DNA of 64,000 nucleotides from Rhodocyclus tenuis (GCF_014197755.1 NZ_JACIGE010000012.1:1-64000); one strand, 5' to 3'. Shown: positions 8,640 through 17,717, counted from the stretch's first letter. Numbers and translations: made by a program. Notes: generated by a model from the letters alone, not told the origin.

Positions 8640-9401
8640 GTGAGTGGATCAAACCCCCTCGTCCTGCGCGATCTGGGCCGCGTCGACTACGAGCCGACCT
8701 GGCGGGCGATGGTCGACTTCACCGCCGCGCGCGACGAGAGCACGCCTGACGAACTCTGGCTGTGCGAGCACCCGCCGGTGTTCACGCTCGGTCAGGCCGG
8801 GCGGCGCGAACACCTGCTCGCCGACATCGGCGTGCCGCTCGTTGCCATCGACCGCGGTGGCCAGATCACCTACCACGGTCCCGGACAGGTCGTCGTCTAT
8901 GTGCTCGTCGACCTCAGCCGCCGCCGGCTGAAAGTGCGCGAACTGGTGTCGCGCATCGAACAGGCGGTGATCGATCTGCTCGCCGCGCACGGCGTCGCCG
9001 CCGGGCGCATCGACGGCGCGCCGGGCGTTTACGTCGGCAACCGCTCTGCTGCAGCGCTGGCCGGCAAGGCAGCGCCCGGCGAAATGTCCGGAGAAGCGTC
9101 CATAGAAGCGCGACCGGCGAAAATCGCCGCGCTTGGCCTGCGCATCCGCAACGGGCGCAGCTATCACGGCGTCTCGCTCAACGTCGATATGGATCTTTCG
9201 CCGTTCGCCGCGATCAATCCCTGTGGCTACGCCGGACTGGCGGTGACGCAGACGCGCGATCTTGCCCTGGCGCTGACGCCGCCGGCCGCCGGCGCGGCGC
9301 TGCTGCGCCATCTGGCCGAACAACTGAAGCAGCACGCTGCCGACGCGCCACCCGGCGCCGCGGCGGCAGGAAAGGAAGAGCAAGCATGTCAGCACCCGTG
9401 A
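8640..9401 (+). CDS. lipB: Lipoyl(octanoyl) transferase
   Basis: Transfers octanoate from octanoyl-ACP to lipoyl domains, the first committed step of lipoate synthesis. The [12 protein letters not shown] motif lies near residues 80-91. The catalytic pair is K161 (in [10 protein letters not shown]) and C195 (in INPCGYAGL). GTG start at 8640, 101 bp after ybeD. Unusually, about 25 residues (about 136-159, rich in Ala/Gly/Glu) are inserted between GAPGVYV and the catalytic-lysine motif, which are nearly adjacent in most LipB proteins. The tail after about residue 235 is also extended and low complexity; lipA starts inside it. Confidence 0.93.
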   Translation: MSGSNPLVLRDLGRVDYEPTWRAMVDFTAARDESTPDELWLCEHPPVFTLGQAGRREHLLADIGVPLVAIDRGGQITYHGPGQVVVYVLVDLSRRRLKVRELVSRIEQAVIDLLAAHGVAAGRIDGAPGVYVGNRSAAALAGKAAPGEMSGEASIEARPAKIAALGLRIRNGRSYHGVSLNVDMDLSPFAAINPCGYAGLAVTQTRDLALALTPPAAGAALLRHLAEQLKQHAADAPPGAAAAGKEEQACQHP

Positions 9402-10441
9402 GCGAAACCCTGAACCCGGCCGGGCAGTCGTCCGCCGCCCTGCCGCCCGAGGCGAGTAACGTTGGCGCCGCCGAGCAGGCATCCGGCCGCGCGCGGCTGG
9501 TCGCCGGCGAAAAGCAGAAGGGCGAGGCGAAGACAGCGCGCATTCCGATCAAGGTCGTCGCCGCCGAGCCGCTGCGCAAGCCGTCGTGGATTCGCGTCAA
9601 GGTCGGCGGTTCCGATGCCGGGCGCTTCGCCGAGATCAAGCGCCTGCTGCGCGAGCAGCATCTGCATACCGTCTGCGAGGAAGCCTCGTGCCCGAACATC
9701 GGCGAATGCTTCGGTCGTGGCACCGCCACCTTCATGATCCTCGGCGACCTGTGCACGCGCCGCTGCCCGTTCTGCGACGTCGGCCACGGCAAGCCGCTGC
9801 CGCCCGACCCCGCCGAGCCGGCGAAGATCGCCGCCAGCGTCGCCGCGCTGAAGCTGCGCTACGTCGTCATCACCAGCGTCGACCGCGACGACCTGCGCGA
9901 CGGCGGCGCCGCGCACTTCGTCGAAGTGATCCGCGCCATCCGCGCCGCGTCGCCATCAACGGTGATCGAAACGCTGGTTCCCGATTTCCGCGGCCGTATG
10001 GACGTCGCGCTCGACGTGCTCTGCGCCGATCCGCCCGACGTGCTCAACCACAACCTCGAAACCGTTCCGCGGCTCTACAAGCAGGCGCGCCCCGGCGCCG
10101 ACTACGCGCACTCGCTGGCGCTGCTCAAGGCGTTCAAGGCGCGCTGCCCGACGGTTGCGACCAAGTCCGGGCTGATGGTTGGTCTGGGCGAAACCGACGA
10201 GGAAATCCTCGAGGTACTCGCCGACCTGCGCCGGCACGATACCGAAATGCTCACCATCGGCCAGTACCTGGCGCCCTCGGCGCACCACCTGCCGGTGACG
10301 CGCTACGTCCATCCCGAAGTCTTCGTCGATTACCAGCGCGCCGCGCTGAAGCTGGGTTTCACCGCCGCTGCCTGCGGCCCGCTGATCCGTTCCAGCTACT
10401 GGGCGGACAAGCAGGCGGATGCGGCCGGCGTGGTGTTGTGA
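9386..10441 (+). CDS. lipA: Lipoyl synthase (radical SAM)
   Basis: Radical SAM enzyme inserting two sulfurs into protein-bound octanoyl groups. Both [4Fe-4S] clusters are visible. The auxiliary, sacrificial cluster is C97-x4-C102-x5-C108 and the radical SAM cluster is C123-x3-C127-x2-C130 (CTRRCPFC). The C-terminal RSSYWAD provides the serine ligand of the auxiliary cluster. The first 60 residues are a long variable leader before the conserved PSWIRVK. The start ATG overlaps lipB by 16 bp, with the ribosome binding site (AGGAAAGGAAG) inside lipB, so the pair is translationally coupled. 351 aa, slightly long because of the leader. Confidence 0.96.
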   Translation: MSAPVSETLNPAGQSSAALPPEASNVGAAEQASGRARLVAGEKQKGEAKTARIPIKVVAAEPLRKPSWIRVKVGGSDAGRFAEIKRLLREQHLHTVCEEASCPNIGECFGRGTATFMILGDLCTRRCPFCDVGHGKPLPPDPAEPAKIAASVAALKLRYVVITSVDRDDLRDGGAAHFVEVIRAIRAASPSTVIETLVPDFRGRMDVALDVLCADPPDVLNHNLETVPRLYKQARPGADYAHSLALLKAFKARCPTVATKSGLMVGLGETDEEILEVLADLRRHDTEMLTIGQYLAPSAHHLPVTRYVHPEVFVDYQRAALKLGFTAAACGPLIRSSYWADKQADAAGVVL

Positions 10442-10561
10442 ACTCTAGCGATAATCTGGAATAAACATCGCTCTGCTGGAAAGCACATCGATGTTTTGGA
10501 AGTGCCTGGTTTCACGCGCCTGCTGGCGTGAGGTAGGTCGTCAATCGCCGAGTGCAACGGC

Positions 10562-10805
10562 TTATGCGGCCATCTGTTTTCCATAGTACTGCGGGCTGAA
10601 AGCGGCGGGTGCGCGATAGCCAAGTCCTTGATGCCGGCAAGATAGAGCCAGCCTTCGTCCGTGGCGGCGTAGGTAATATCGGTCACCCAGGCGCGATTCG
10701 GCGCCGCTACGGCGAACTGCCGATCCAGAAGATTGGGCGCTAGCGGCAGCACATCGCGCCTACCGGGTGCTGCTGTCGCAATTCTTCAATTCGGGCGTAT
10801 TTCAC
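10562..10805 (-). pseudogene. IS3-family orfB (DDE transposase) with two internal deletions
   Basis: The 5' piece reads [14 protein letters not shown] and then hits a stop. After a deletion the catalytic-core start [37 protein letters not shown] is recognisable. It is joined directly, in another frame, to the C-terminal [16 protein letters not shown] ending at the stop 10562-10564. The DDE catalytic segment between them is missing apart from the first aspartate region. Non-functional. Confidence 0.75.
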
Positions 10806-10985
10806 CGCGACTCCTTCGCAAAATACGCTGCACTTTCTTTAGCAGCTCACGCTTCCGTTTCATTTCCGCCAATTCCTTGCGCAAACGAGCCTGCCCGATT
10901 TCCGTCTCCGTCGCTACGCGCTGCCCTTGCCCGACCGTTTCACCGCATTCGCCCGAAATTCCGGCGTGTAAACCCCTTTCGGCAT
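10786..10985 (-). pseudogene. IS3-family orfA with internal deletion
   Basis: It starts MPKGVYTPEFRANAVKRS, the N-terminus of an IS3 helix-turn-helix OrfA, then reaches a stop. A second segment, GQARLRKELAEMKRKRELL, is the leucine-zipper end of OrfA and overlaps the orfB start as usual for programmed -1 frameshifting elements. The middle, containing the rest of the HTH, is deleted. Confidence 0.65.
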
Positions 10986-11129
10986 CGGTTCCGTTTCTTA
11001 CATTCTACGAAACGTTGGACTCCAGCTTTTGCAAGCTACCTCAGTTCTGTTCCCGCCTTGGCTCCTTGAGTTTGCAGCAGGCAGGGGATTAAATAGGCGG
11101 ATCGCCATTTGCCACCGGATCGGATTGTC

Positions 11130-12257
11130 ATGCCGGCATCGCCGTTCGCATGTTTGCTGTTTGGCCGCGCCGAGTTTCACGAAAGTGAAGAGTACCAGGC
11201 GTTCCAGTTCAAGCTGCTGGCGATAGTCCTGGTCTCGGGTGCGCTGTTCACCGCCTTGTTCCTGCTGGGGGAGTTCAGCAGGATCAATCCCCTGAGCGGG
11301 AGCCCCCATCTCTATTCGATGAGCGCATTCACGGCGGCAGCCTTGATCCTCTGGGGGCTGCTGCGTGGGCACAAGGAGCGTTTCCTCTGGATTGCCTGGA
11401 GCTATGAATGCGCCTGTCTGCTGGAGTACGTCTCGGCACTTGCCTTCGTGCCGCAAGATGAGCTGCGCGTACTCTGGTTCTTCACAAACATTCCCGGCGT
11501 CTACATTCTGCTCGGCCAGCGGGCAGGGGCAGCGATCACCACCCTGAGCGTCGTCGGCCTCGCTTTCGGCAACGCCTCTCTGTCAGCACCCTATTCACCC
11601 AATGGACTGGCGACACTGATCGTCGCACTCGTGTATCAGGGGGTTTTCTTCCACATCTACGGGAATCGCTCTCTTTCCTACTTCGCGCGGATGCGCGCGT
11701 CTCACGAGAAGCTGCACCATATGGCGACCCACGACACCCTGACCGGCGTGATGAACGCCCGTGCCTATTACTCTGCCTGCGAGCACATGATTTTGTTAGG
11801 GCGTCGGCACGGTACGCCTTTCTCGGTGCTGTTTGTCGACCTGGACCACTTCAAGTCGGTCAACGACATGCATGGTCATGCGGCGGGCGATGCGGTGCTC
11901 AAGGCGGTGGCCGGTGCCCTGCGCACTTCCATACGCACCAGCGATGCCCTGGGCCGGGTCGGCGGTGAGGAATTCTCGATCTTTCTGCCGGATACGGATT
12001 TGCCCGGGGCGCTGCAGCTTGCCGAGACGATCAGGCGGGGCATCGAGCAACTCATGCCAGTGATCGAAAGCGGGCCGCTGCGGATAAGCGCCAGTATCGG
12101 CGTGGCGGAGTGCCGCGACCGCGGGCAGAGCATGCAGGAAATCCAGCGCCAGGCGGATGCAGCGATGTATGCGGCCAAGCAGCAGGGACGCAATCGGGTA
12201 TCTTCGCTGTCGCCGCAAAAGTCGGCAGTCGAACCGGCAGGAGCGATTGCGCTTTGA
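11130..12257 (+). CDS. Membrane-anchored diguanylate cyclase (GGDEF)
   Basis: Makes cyclic di-GMP from two GTP. Residues about 20-190 form a membrane region with five to six hydrophobic helices, not matching a sensory domain I can name. Residues about 205-360 are a complete GGDEF domain: DTLTGVMNARAY at its start, active site GGEEF at 278-282, and a product-inhibition I-site R269-x-x-D272 five residues upstream. The ATG at 11130 is preferred over the TTG at 11109. It stands alone between the IS remnant and the converging ftr operon. With the HD-GYP gene at 35.4 kb the window has both a maker and a likely degrader of c-di-GMP. Confidence 0.88.
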   Translation: MPASPFACLLFGRAEFHESEEYQAFQFKLLAIVLVSGALFTALFLLGEFSRINPLSGSPHLYSMSAFTAAALILWGLLRGHKERFLWIAWSYECACLLEYVSALAFVPQDELRVLWFFTNIPGVYILLGQRAGAAITTLSVVGLAFGNASLSAPYSPNGLATLIVALVYQGVFFHIYGNRSLSYFARMRASHEKLHHMATHDTLTGVMNARAYYSACEHMILLGRRHGTPFSVLFVDLDHFKSVNDMHGHAAGDAVLKAVAGALRTSIRTSDALGRVGGEEFSIFLPDTDLPGALQLAETIRRGIEQLMPVIESGPLRISASIGVAECRDRGQSMQEIQRQADAAMYAAKQQGRNRVSSLSPQKSAVEPAGAIAL

Positions 12258-12367
12258 TGGAAACGATGCGTGGGAGTCAGCGAGGCCAGCAAAAGCTAGC
12301 CTCAGAGCTTGTTCAGGAGTACGTGAAATCTGGCGGGCCGCGCGGCGGCGCCCGCGTGCGGCGCAAG

Positions 12368-13981
12368 CTACCAGACGAAAAACACTTGATGCCAGACCTT
12401 GACCATGATCGCCACCGGCAGGCTCAGGCAGGCGAGGGCGGCCAGCCGCCGCGGCAGGCTGGCGTCGGCCTGCCGGACGAGGCCTAGCGCGAGCCACAGC
12501 GCGCCGCCGGCGCCGAGCGCCAGCAGCGCGATACGCACGTCGGCCACCCAGCCGAGCGGCAGGTGTTCGGCTTTCAGGTGCGTCAGCGTCATCATCGACA
12601 GGCCGAGGAAGACGCTGATACCGCCGAGCGGCGCCAGCGCCATGGCGAGGCGTTGCCAGCGCAGGCGCTCGTCGCGCAGGATTGCCGCCGCCAGCAGCGG
12701 TCCCAGCGTCAGTGCGCAACCGAGCGCAAAACCGCCGCCGACGATGTAGGTGAGCACTACGCCGCCGTCGAGCCAGGTGAAGGTGTCGCTGGCTTCCGGG
12801 TAATGCGTGAGCAACCACCACGGCGCGTTGTCCTGCAGCAGCGCGAACGAGTCGCGCTCGATCAGCCAGTCGGCGGCAGCCAGCTTGGCCTGCACGAACC
12901 ACGGACTGACCGTCCATTGGAAGGCCGCCGTCGCCAGACCGAGAATGCCGAAGAGCAGGGTCAGCGCTTCGGCGGTGCTGACGCGCGCGCGGGTATCGAC
13001 GATCTCGGCGCCGGGCAGGCGCGCCGTCAGCTGCACTGCATCGCGATGGCCGGCGCAGCGGCCGCAGGCGTGGCATTCGGAGGCGCTGCTCATGCGCCGG
13101 ATGTCGACCAGCGGCGCGCAATTGACCGGCTGGATCGGGATCGTTCGCCGGGCTTCCTCCTCTTCCCATTTCTCGCGGTCGACGCGGTAATGCAAGGGCG
13201 CCACCTTGGCGAGAATGGCGAAAACGCCCGAGGCCGGGCACAGGTAGCGGCACCAGATGCGCTTGCCGCGACCGTAGATCAGGCCGACGGCGATGGCGGC
13301 GACGCTCGAACCGCCGAGCACCAGCAGCGCCGCCTGCGGGTATTCGTAAACGCTGACCAACTGGCCATAGACGGTGGTGCACACGAAGGCGACCAGTGGC
13401 CAGCCGGCCCATTTCAGCCAGCGCGGCACCGGCTTGCCCAGCCCGCGGTGACTGACCCATTCGGTGAGCGAGCCCTCGGGGCAGAACAGGCCGCACCAGA
13501 CGCGGCCGAGCGTCAGCGTGGCGATCATCACCCCCGGCCACCACACGCCCCAGAACAGGAACTGCGCGAACAGGCGCAGGTTGTCCCACAGATGCGCGTC
13601 TTCCGGCGGCAGCGGCTGGAATACCGGAATGATCACCAGCGCCATGTAGAAAACGACGACGAACCACTGCACGCCGATGACGACGCGGCGATGCCGCGCC
13701 AGCGCCAGGCCGATCGCGGCGATCGCTCCGCGCCAGCCGGTGCTCGCTCCGGCGGATCTTGTCGCCGACAAGGAGGGCGGGGCGGCCGACAGGGCAGGTG
13801 GTTGAATGGTTTGCGAGCAGACTCCGCTCGTGTCCCGGGAGTCGGCGCTGTCAGCGGCGGTCGCGCCGGCAGTTGCAAGCGACGCGGGAGCCGCTGTCGC
13901 CAGCGGCTCCCGTCGCAGGGGAATGAGCTCCGCGGAACGTGCCGCGTCCGCGCCTGCCCGGCGCAGTAGCGAGGGCTTCAT
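12368..13981 (-). CDS. ftrD: FtrD-like membrane polyferredoxin of a ferrous-iron uptake system
   Basis: NapH/CcoG-like membrane protein with Fe-S ligands, last gene of the ftr operon. After a 90-residue proline/alanine-rich N-terminal extension there are several transmembrane helices. Cysteine motifs include CGLFCPEG, CRYLCPAS and a further group (a lone Cys followed by CHACGRC). In Bordetella and Brucella FtrABCD the polyferredoxin is proposed to move electrons during Fe(II) oxidation and uptake. The C-terminal half (about 320-537) adds five or so hydrophobic segments. Its ATG overlaps the ftrC stop (ATGA). The family is clear; the redox partner is unknown. Confidence 0.82.
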   Translation of the reverse strand: MKPSLLRRAGADAARSAELIPLRREPLATAAPASLATAGATAADSADSRDTSGVCSQTIQPPALSAAPPSLSATRSAGASTGWRGAIAAIGLALARHRRVVIGVQWFVVVFYMALVIIPVFQPLPPEDAHLWDNLRLFAQFLFWGVWWPGVMIATLTLGRVWCGLFCPEGSLTEWVSHRGLGKPVPRWLKWAGWPLVAFVCTTVYGQLVSVYEYPQAALLVLGGSSVAAIAVGLIYGRGKRIWCRYLCPASGVFAILAKVAPLHYRVDREKWEEEEARRTIPIQPVNCAPLVDIRRMSSASECHACGRCAGHRDAVQLTARLPGAEIVDTRARVSTAEALTLLFGILGLATAAFQWTVSPWFVQAKLAAADWLIERDSFALLQDNAPWWLLTHYPEASDTFTWLDGGVVLTYIVGGGFALGCALTLGPLLAAAILRDERLRWQRLAMALAPLGGISVFLGLSMMTLTHLKAEHLPLGWVADVRIALLALGAGGALWLALGLVRQADASLPRRLAALACLSLPVAIMVKVWHQVFFVW

Positions 13982-14778
13982 CGCGCCAGCCTCGCCTTCA
14001 GCGTCAGCACCGCTCCCCAGTAGCCGAGGTAGGCGAGCAGCAGCATCAGCGAGGGCTGTGCGCGATAGCCGACGAGGCTGGCGAGCAGCGAGCCGCCGGC
14101 GGTGGTGTCGTCGATCAGTGCCGAGCTGTCCCACAGCGGTTCGGCCAGCGGCGGCAGCCAGCCCATGCCGATCAGGCGTTCGACGCCGGCGACCAGCAGC
14201 GCGGCGGCGAAGACGAGCAGCAGCACGCCGCTGATCTGGAAGAAGCGGCGCGGATCGAGGAAGCGCAGGCCGCGCGCTGTCGCCCACGCCGTTGCCAGCG
14301 CCAGCACGAAACCGGCGGCGGCGCCGATCGCCAGCGCCGAGCCGTCGCCCTGCTCGAGGCCGAGGCCGTAGAGGAAGATCACCGTCTCGGCACCTTCGCG
14401 GGCGATCGCCAGCGCACTGATCACGGCGATGCCGATCCAGCTGCCGCGTTCGGTGGCGCTGGCCAGCCCGGCTTCGAGCTGGCCCTTGAGGTGCCGGCCA
14501 TGCTTGGCCATCCACAGCACCATCTGCGTGATCAGGCCGGCGGCGACGAAGAGGATCGCCGTCTGGAACCACTCCAGCGCTTCGCCCGAGAGCTCGTCCT
14601 GCACGGTCAGCATCGCCCAGCCGAGCAGCAGCGCCAGCCCGATACCGCTGCCGACGCCAAGCCACAGCGCGCGCAGGCCGCCGGGAGCGGCGTTCTGCTT
14701 CAACCAGGCGTAGAGAATGCCGACGACCAACATGGCTTCGACGCTCTCGCGCCAGACGACGAACAATGCATTACCCAT
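13978..14778 (-). CDS. ftrC: FTR1-family ferrous/ferric iron permease
   Basis: Inner membrane iron permease of the FTR1/EfeU type. It has seven predicted hydrophobic helices and two REXXE iron-binding motifs: R10-E-S-V-E14 in the first helix and REGAE near residue 125. It is the translocating subunit of an FtrABCD-like system, between cupredoxin and polyferredoxin. 266 aa is typical. It overlaps the next gene by 4 bp; 77 bp separate it from the cupredoxin gene upstream. Confidence 0.9.
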   Translation of the reverse strand: MGNALFVVWRESVEAMLVVGILYAWLKQNAAPGGLRALWLGVGSGIGLALLLGWAMLTVQDELSGEALEWFQTAILFVAAGLITQMVLWMAKHGRHLKGQLEAGLASATERGSWIGIAVISALAIAREGAETVIFLYGLGLEQGDGSALAIGAAAGFVLALATAWATARGLRFLDPRRFFQISGVLLLVFAAALLVAGVERLIGMGWLPPLAEPLWDSSALIDDTTAGGSLLASLVGYRAQPSLMLLLAYLGYWGAVLTLKARLAR

Positions 14779-14855
14779 CTGTGAACCTTTCGAGCTTTGG
14801 CTGGCTGTATCTGCTGGCTATTTCACGAATCACCGGACGCGAACGACCGGACGCG

Positions 14856-15215
14856 CTAGCGGGCGACGATCCGGCCTTGCGCGGTCTCCGGATGGAAGTC
14901 GCCGAAGAACTTGTAGCTGCCCGGTTTCAGCGGCTGGAAGATGAGGAAGCTCGAGGCGCCCGGGCCGAGCACCTTCTCCTTCTTCAGTTCGATGCTTTCG
15001 AACTCTTCCGCCCCCGGTCCCTCGTTCTTGATCAGCAGGCGGAATTTCGTTCCGGCCGGCACTTCGAGCGTTTCGGGAACGAAGTGGCCGGCCTTGATCA
15101 ACAGGTTGAAGGTCGGCAAATCGTCGGCATGCACCGGCGCCAGCGCTGCAAACAGCAGCAGTCCGGCGAGAAGTACCGGGCGGTTGAGGGCATGCAGCGC
15201 GTGGCGCACGGTCAT
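14856..15215 (-). CDS. ftrB: FtrB-like periplasmic cupredoxin-domain protein
   Basis: 119-aa exported cupredoxin-like protein. The signal peptide ends around PVHADDLP. The domain has the EVPAGTKFRLLIKNEGP strand pattern and an F-x-x-E-S-I-E-L segment typical of the EfeO/FtrB cupredoxin family. In FtrABCD this subunit is thought to oxidise Fe(II) delivered by FtrA before FTR1 transport. The usual type I copper ligands are incomplete, as in other EfeO-like cupredoxins. It lies 17 bp downstream of the porin gene, inside the operon. Confidence 0.85.
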   Translation of the reverse strand: MTVRHALHALNRPVLLAGLLLFAALAPVHADDLPTFNLLIKAGHFVPETLEVPAGTKFRLLIKNEGPGAEEFESIELKKEKVLGPGASSFLIFQPLKPGSYKFFGDFHPETAQGRIVAR

Positions 15216-15232
15216 GGCTGTTCCTTTCGCGA

Positions 15233-16816
15233 TCAGAAGGCGAGTTGTGCGCGCAGACCGAAGATCTTCACCGCGGAAGCGTCCGGGTTGGCGCCGAGCT
15301 TGGCCATGTATTGCAGGTTCGGCGACAACTCGAACTGCTTGGTGATGCGGTAGCGGTAGTAGAGCTCGGCGATGCGCTCCGCACCCTGCGGGTTATAGGT
15401 GAAGCAGTTGATCGGGTCGCCATTGCTGTCGGTAGCCAGGCATCCTTCACCACCAGCGGAGCGATATTCATCACTGGCATGCAGGCTTGCATAAGCGACG
15501 CCAAGTGAGTCACCACCGCGCGACCAGTACGAGCCATTCAGTTCGCTACCGACGGTCAAGGCCCGGTCAAAGCGTACCGCGCCACTGATCTGCTGACCGT
15601 AACGCGTGAATAGCGTGATTCCGTCACCGACCCGCTGGTCCGCGGAAAAGCCCCAGCCGGAATGCTTGCTAACGTTTTCGGCGGCGCCGAAGTCGATTCC
15701 CTTGCTGCGATGCCAAGCGTAGACACGGTAATTGCCAGCAAGGCCGTCGAAGAGTCGAATGGTCTTTTCCGCTTGCGCCATCAGCAGCGGCGAGGTCAGG
15801 CTGCGCTGGTAGTTCGACCCCTTCGGTCCGGAACCAAAGACGCCGAACGACAGGCGCCAAGGTTCCGGCTTGTTGAATTCGTTGAGGTAGGAGGCAACGA
15901 AGCCCGGCTGGAAGCCGTTGGCGTCGACGCCGATCTGGCCACCGGCGTCGAGCAGCGGGTTGTGCACGAAGACCGAGTTGAGGAACTGGCGCGCCTCGTC
16001 GCCGGCGGCAACGTTCTGGTCGAAGAAGCCGAACAGGTCCATCTTGCCGAAGGTGATCTCGAGCTTTTCGCGCGAGCGCGGCTTGAAGCCGCCGAAGGGC
16101 AGCGGAATGCTCGCCTGATACCAGGCTTGGCCGAGAATCGCGACCGAGTCATCGGGGCTGGCGCCGCTCGCACGGAAGGCGACTGCGTTGGGAGCCGAAC
16201 CAAAAGCTCCCTGGTTCGTCAGAGGAGCGTTCAGACCCTGACCCTGACCAATACGGACGTGCGCGAAGACGCGTTGGTCGATGTCGGCAATCGGATCAAG
16301 CGGCAATTCGACGGTAACGTCGGCGCGGTAGTTGAGCTGACTGCCGGCGTCCTGGGTCCCTGAACGAAGGCCACTCGCGTGTTGCGCGACAGTGGTCAGG
16401 CTCATGCCGGCCTTGATGCCGTCGAGCGCATCGACTTTCTTCGCCGCCTTTTTCATCGACAGCGCATCCATTTCGATGGCCTTCAGGCGGTAGGTCAGTT
16501 CCGGCTCGTTTTCGCTGACGTTGGCACTATTCAGGCCGTCTTCGACCCGCGCCTGCGATTCCTCAAGCGTTTTCACGCGTTTTTCGAGTGCCGGTGCTGC
16601 TGCCTGTGCGTTCGCCTTGATCTGCCTTTCCAGTTCGGCGTTGCGCTTTTCGAGCTGCTCCAGACGCGCGTTCATCTTTTCCAGCAGACGCAGCGTTTCG
16701 TCCTTGGCCGGCGCGGCGGTGGCGGAAACTGCGGGAAGCGCGAGCGCGGCGGCGCAGGCCAGCGCCAGGGGGCGCAGTTTCTGCCGCAGTTGCGGCAGGT
16801 GGGCGGGGGCTTTCAT
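15233..16816 (-). CDS. Outer membrane porin with N-terminal coiled coil, embedded in the ftr operon
   Basis: 527-aa predicted outer membrane beta-barrel. A signal peptide runs to about residue 34, then a coiled coil (about 38-95) rich in Leu/Glu/Lys heptads, then a barrel of alternating strands ending in RAQLAF with a C-terminal phenylalanine, the BAM recognition signal. The coiled coil plus barrel resembles DcaP-like or OprB-like (carbohydrate-type) trimeric porins. It begins 3 bp after the P19 gene and ends 17 bp before the cupredoxin gene, so it is transcribed with the iron system. A role in letting Fe(II) or an iron complex cross the outer membrane is inferred from position only. Confidence 0.75.
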   Translation of the reverse strand: MKAPAHLPQLRQKLRPLALACAAALALPAVSATAAPAKDETLRLLEKMNARLEQLEKRNAELERQIKANAQAAAPALEKRVKTLEESQARVEDGLNSANVSENEPELTYRLKAIEMDALSMKKAAKKVDALDGIKAGMSLTTVAQHASGLRSGTQDAGSQLNYRADVTVELPLDPIADIDQRVFAHVRIGQGQGLNAPLTNQGAFGSAPNAVAFRASGASPDDSVAILGQAWYQASIPLPFGGFKPRSREKLEITFGKMDLFGFFDQNVAAGDEARQFLNSVFVHNPLLDAGGQIGVDANGFQPGFVASYLNEFNKPEPWRLSFGVFGSGPKGSNYQRSLTSPLLMAQAEKTIRLFDGLAGNYRVYAWHRSKGIDFGAAENVSKHSGWGFSADQRVGDGITLFTRYGQQISGAVRFDRALTVGSELNGSYWSRGGDSLGVAYASLHASDEYRSAGGEGCLATDSNGDPINCFTYNPQGAERIAELYYRYRITKQFELSPNLQYMAKLGANPDASAVKIFGLRAQLAF

Positions 16817-16819
16817 CGC

Positions 16820-17371
16820 TCAGTACCCGCCCTTTTTACCGATGCCGACGAAGGTGAACTCGTTTTCGACTTCGAAAGGCTTGAACCAGGGACGAACGCC
16901 GGTCAGGCGGTCGGTGTGCCGACCGAAGTGGCCCTGCGTATTGGCCGAGGGCGGCAGGATCGTGTACTTGACGAGATACTTGCCCGGTCCGAACAGCTTG
17001 ATGTTGTCGCCGTAGTGCGGACCGTCGTTGGCGACCATCGGCATGAATTCGCCGCTGACCTTCTGCGTCGTGCCGATCTTGGTGACTTCGTACTTGACGA
17101 CGAGGTAGGGAATCCAGGCGCCTTCCTCGAAACCGTTCGGATTGTTGCCGAGCGCCTTGATGTCCGCCTCGATGTGGATATCCGACTCTTCCACCTTCTT
17201 CATCATGCCTTCCGGCTCCATCGTGATCGCCTGCAGATAGACGGCGGCGATCTCCATGCCGTTTCGTTGCTGCGGTGTGCCGATCGGGTATTCGACGGCG
17301 ATGGCGGCGGTGGAAGTCAGCATGGCAAGCGAGATTGCCGATGCGGCAAAGAGGTTTTTCAGCACGGTCAT
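16820..17371 (-). CDS. ftrA: Periplasmic P19-family iron-binding protein (FtrA-like)
   Basis: 183-aa exported protein of the Fe2+ transport/P19 family that hands iron to FTR1-type permeases. The signal peptide ends near AIAVEYPIG. Conserved metal-binding elements are NGMEIAAVYL, DIHIEADI, the FMPMVANDGPHYG stretch and the HFGRHTD stretch, giving the Met/His/Glu ligands known from Campylobacter P19. First gene of the operon; the Fur-like sites lie about 65-105 bp upstream. This P19 subunit replaces the EfeO/EfeB pair used in EfeUOB. Confidence 0.88.
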   Translation of the reverse strand: MTVLKNLFAASAISLAMLTSTAAIAVEYPIGTPQQRNGMEIAAVYLQAITMEPEGMMKKVEESDIHIEADIKALGNNPNGFEEGAWIPYLVVKYEVTKIGTTQKVSGEFMPMVANDGPHYGDNIKLFGPGKYLVKYTILPPSANTQGHFGRHTDRLTGVRPWFKPFEVENEFTFVGIGKKGGY

Positions 17372-17717
17372 GAGGAAGCTCCAGAGAGGTTGAATGCGGA
17401 TCGAAATCGGTCGGTACAGCCGAACTTATAACTGTAACAATAGTCGTTCTCACTATATATGCGAATGAGTATCGTTTGAAGAGGTTTGTTGCTGCGCTGC
17501 CGCGCGCTGTGGTGAAACTGCAACAGGCTCTGCCGCAGGGCGATGGCGCGCTTTGTTGCGCGGCAACAGTGCAAGCTCCGCGAGCGGACGCGGTGAACCC
17601 GCCGTGCGTCGTGCTGTCTCAGCCCGGACATTCCCGTCAGTGCCGGTCGCTCGCAGTTGCTGCGGCAGGGCACGAACCGAAACCGGGATCCACGTCCCGA
17701 ACCACGCAAGGAGCCCC
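17372..17717. other. 346-bp divergent intergenic region (ftr operon / GST gene)
   Basis: The left third is AT-rich and holds the Fur-like sites. The rest (17480-17717) is GC-rich with no convincing gene; open frames through it look like upstream extensions of the GST frame. A ribosome binding site AAGGAG precedes the GST start at 17718. Confidence 0.5.
17438..17474 (-). promoter_or_regulatory. Two Fur-box-like sites upstream of the ftr operon
   Basis: Two 15-mers resemble the 7-1-7 Fur consensus TGATAATnATTATCA. TGCGAATGAGTATCG (17460-17474, plus strand) matches at about 10 of 14 positions and TGAGAACGACTATTG (17438-17452, minus strand) at about 9. They sit in an AT-rich patch in otherwise GC-rich DNA, 66-103 bp before the P19 start. 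Fur control of ftr operons is known in Bordetella. The call is by eye, not by a weight matrix. Confidence 0.5.

Larger units (their letters stand above)
10497..11024 (-). mobile_element. Decayed IS3-family insertion sequence remnant with internal deletions
   Basis: Pieces of an IS3-family element (orfA then orfB) are read on the minus strand, squeezed into about 530 bp against the usual 1.2-1.4 kb. The left edge (TGGAAGTGCCTGGTTTC from 10497) and the right edge (reading TGGAGTCCAACGTTTC inward from 11024) are similar enough to be imperfect terminal inverted repeats, so both ends seem kept while the middle is lost. No target duplication is obvious. The element cannot encode transposase. Boundaries are tentative. 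Confidence 0.6.

Noticed and set aside
12563-13969. 468-codon plus-strand frame
   Set aside because: Antisense to ftrD, Arg/Gln/Ala-rich with no hydrophobic or catalytic pattern.
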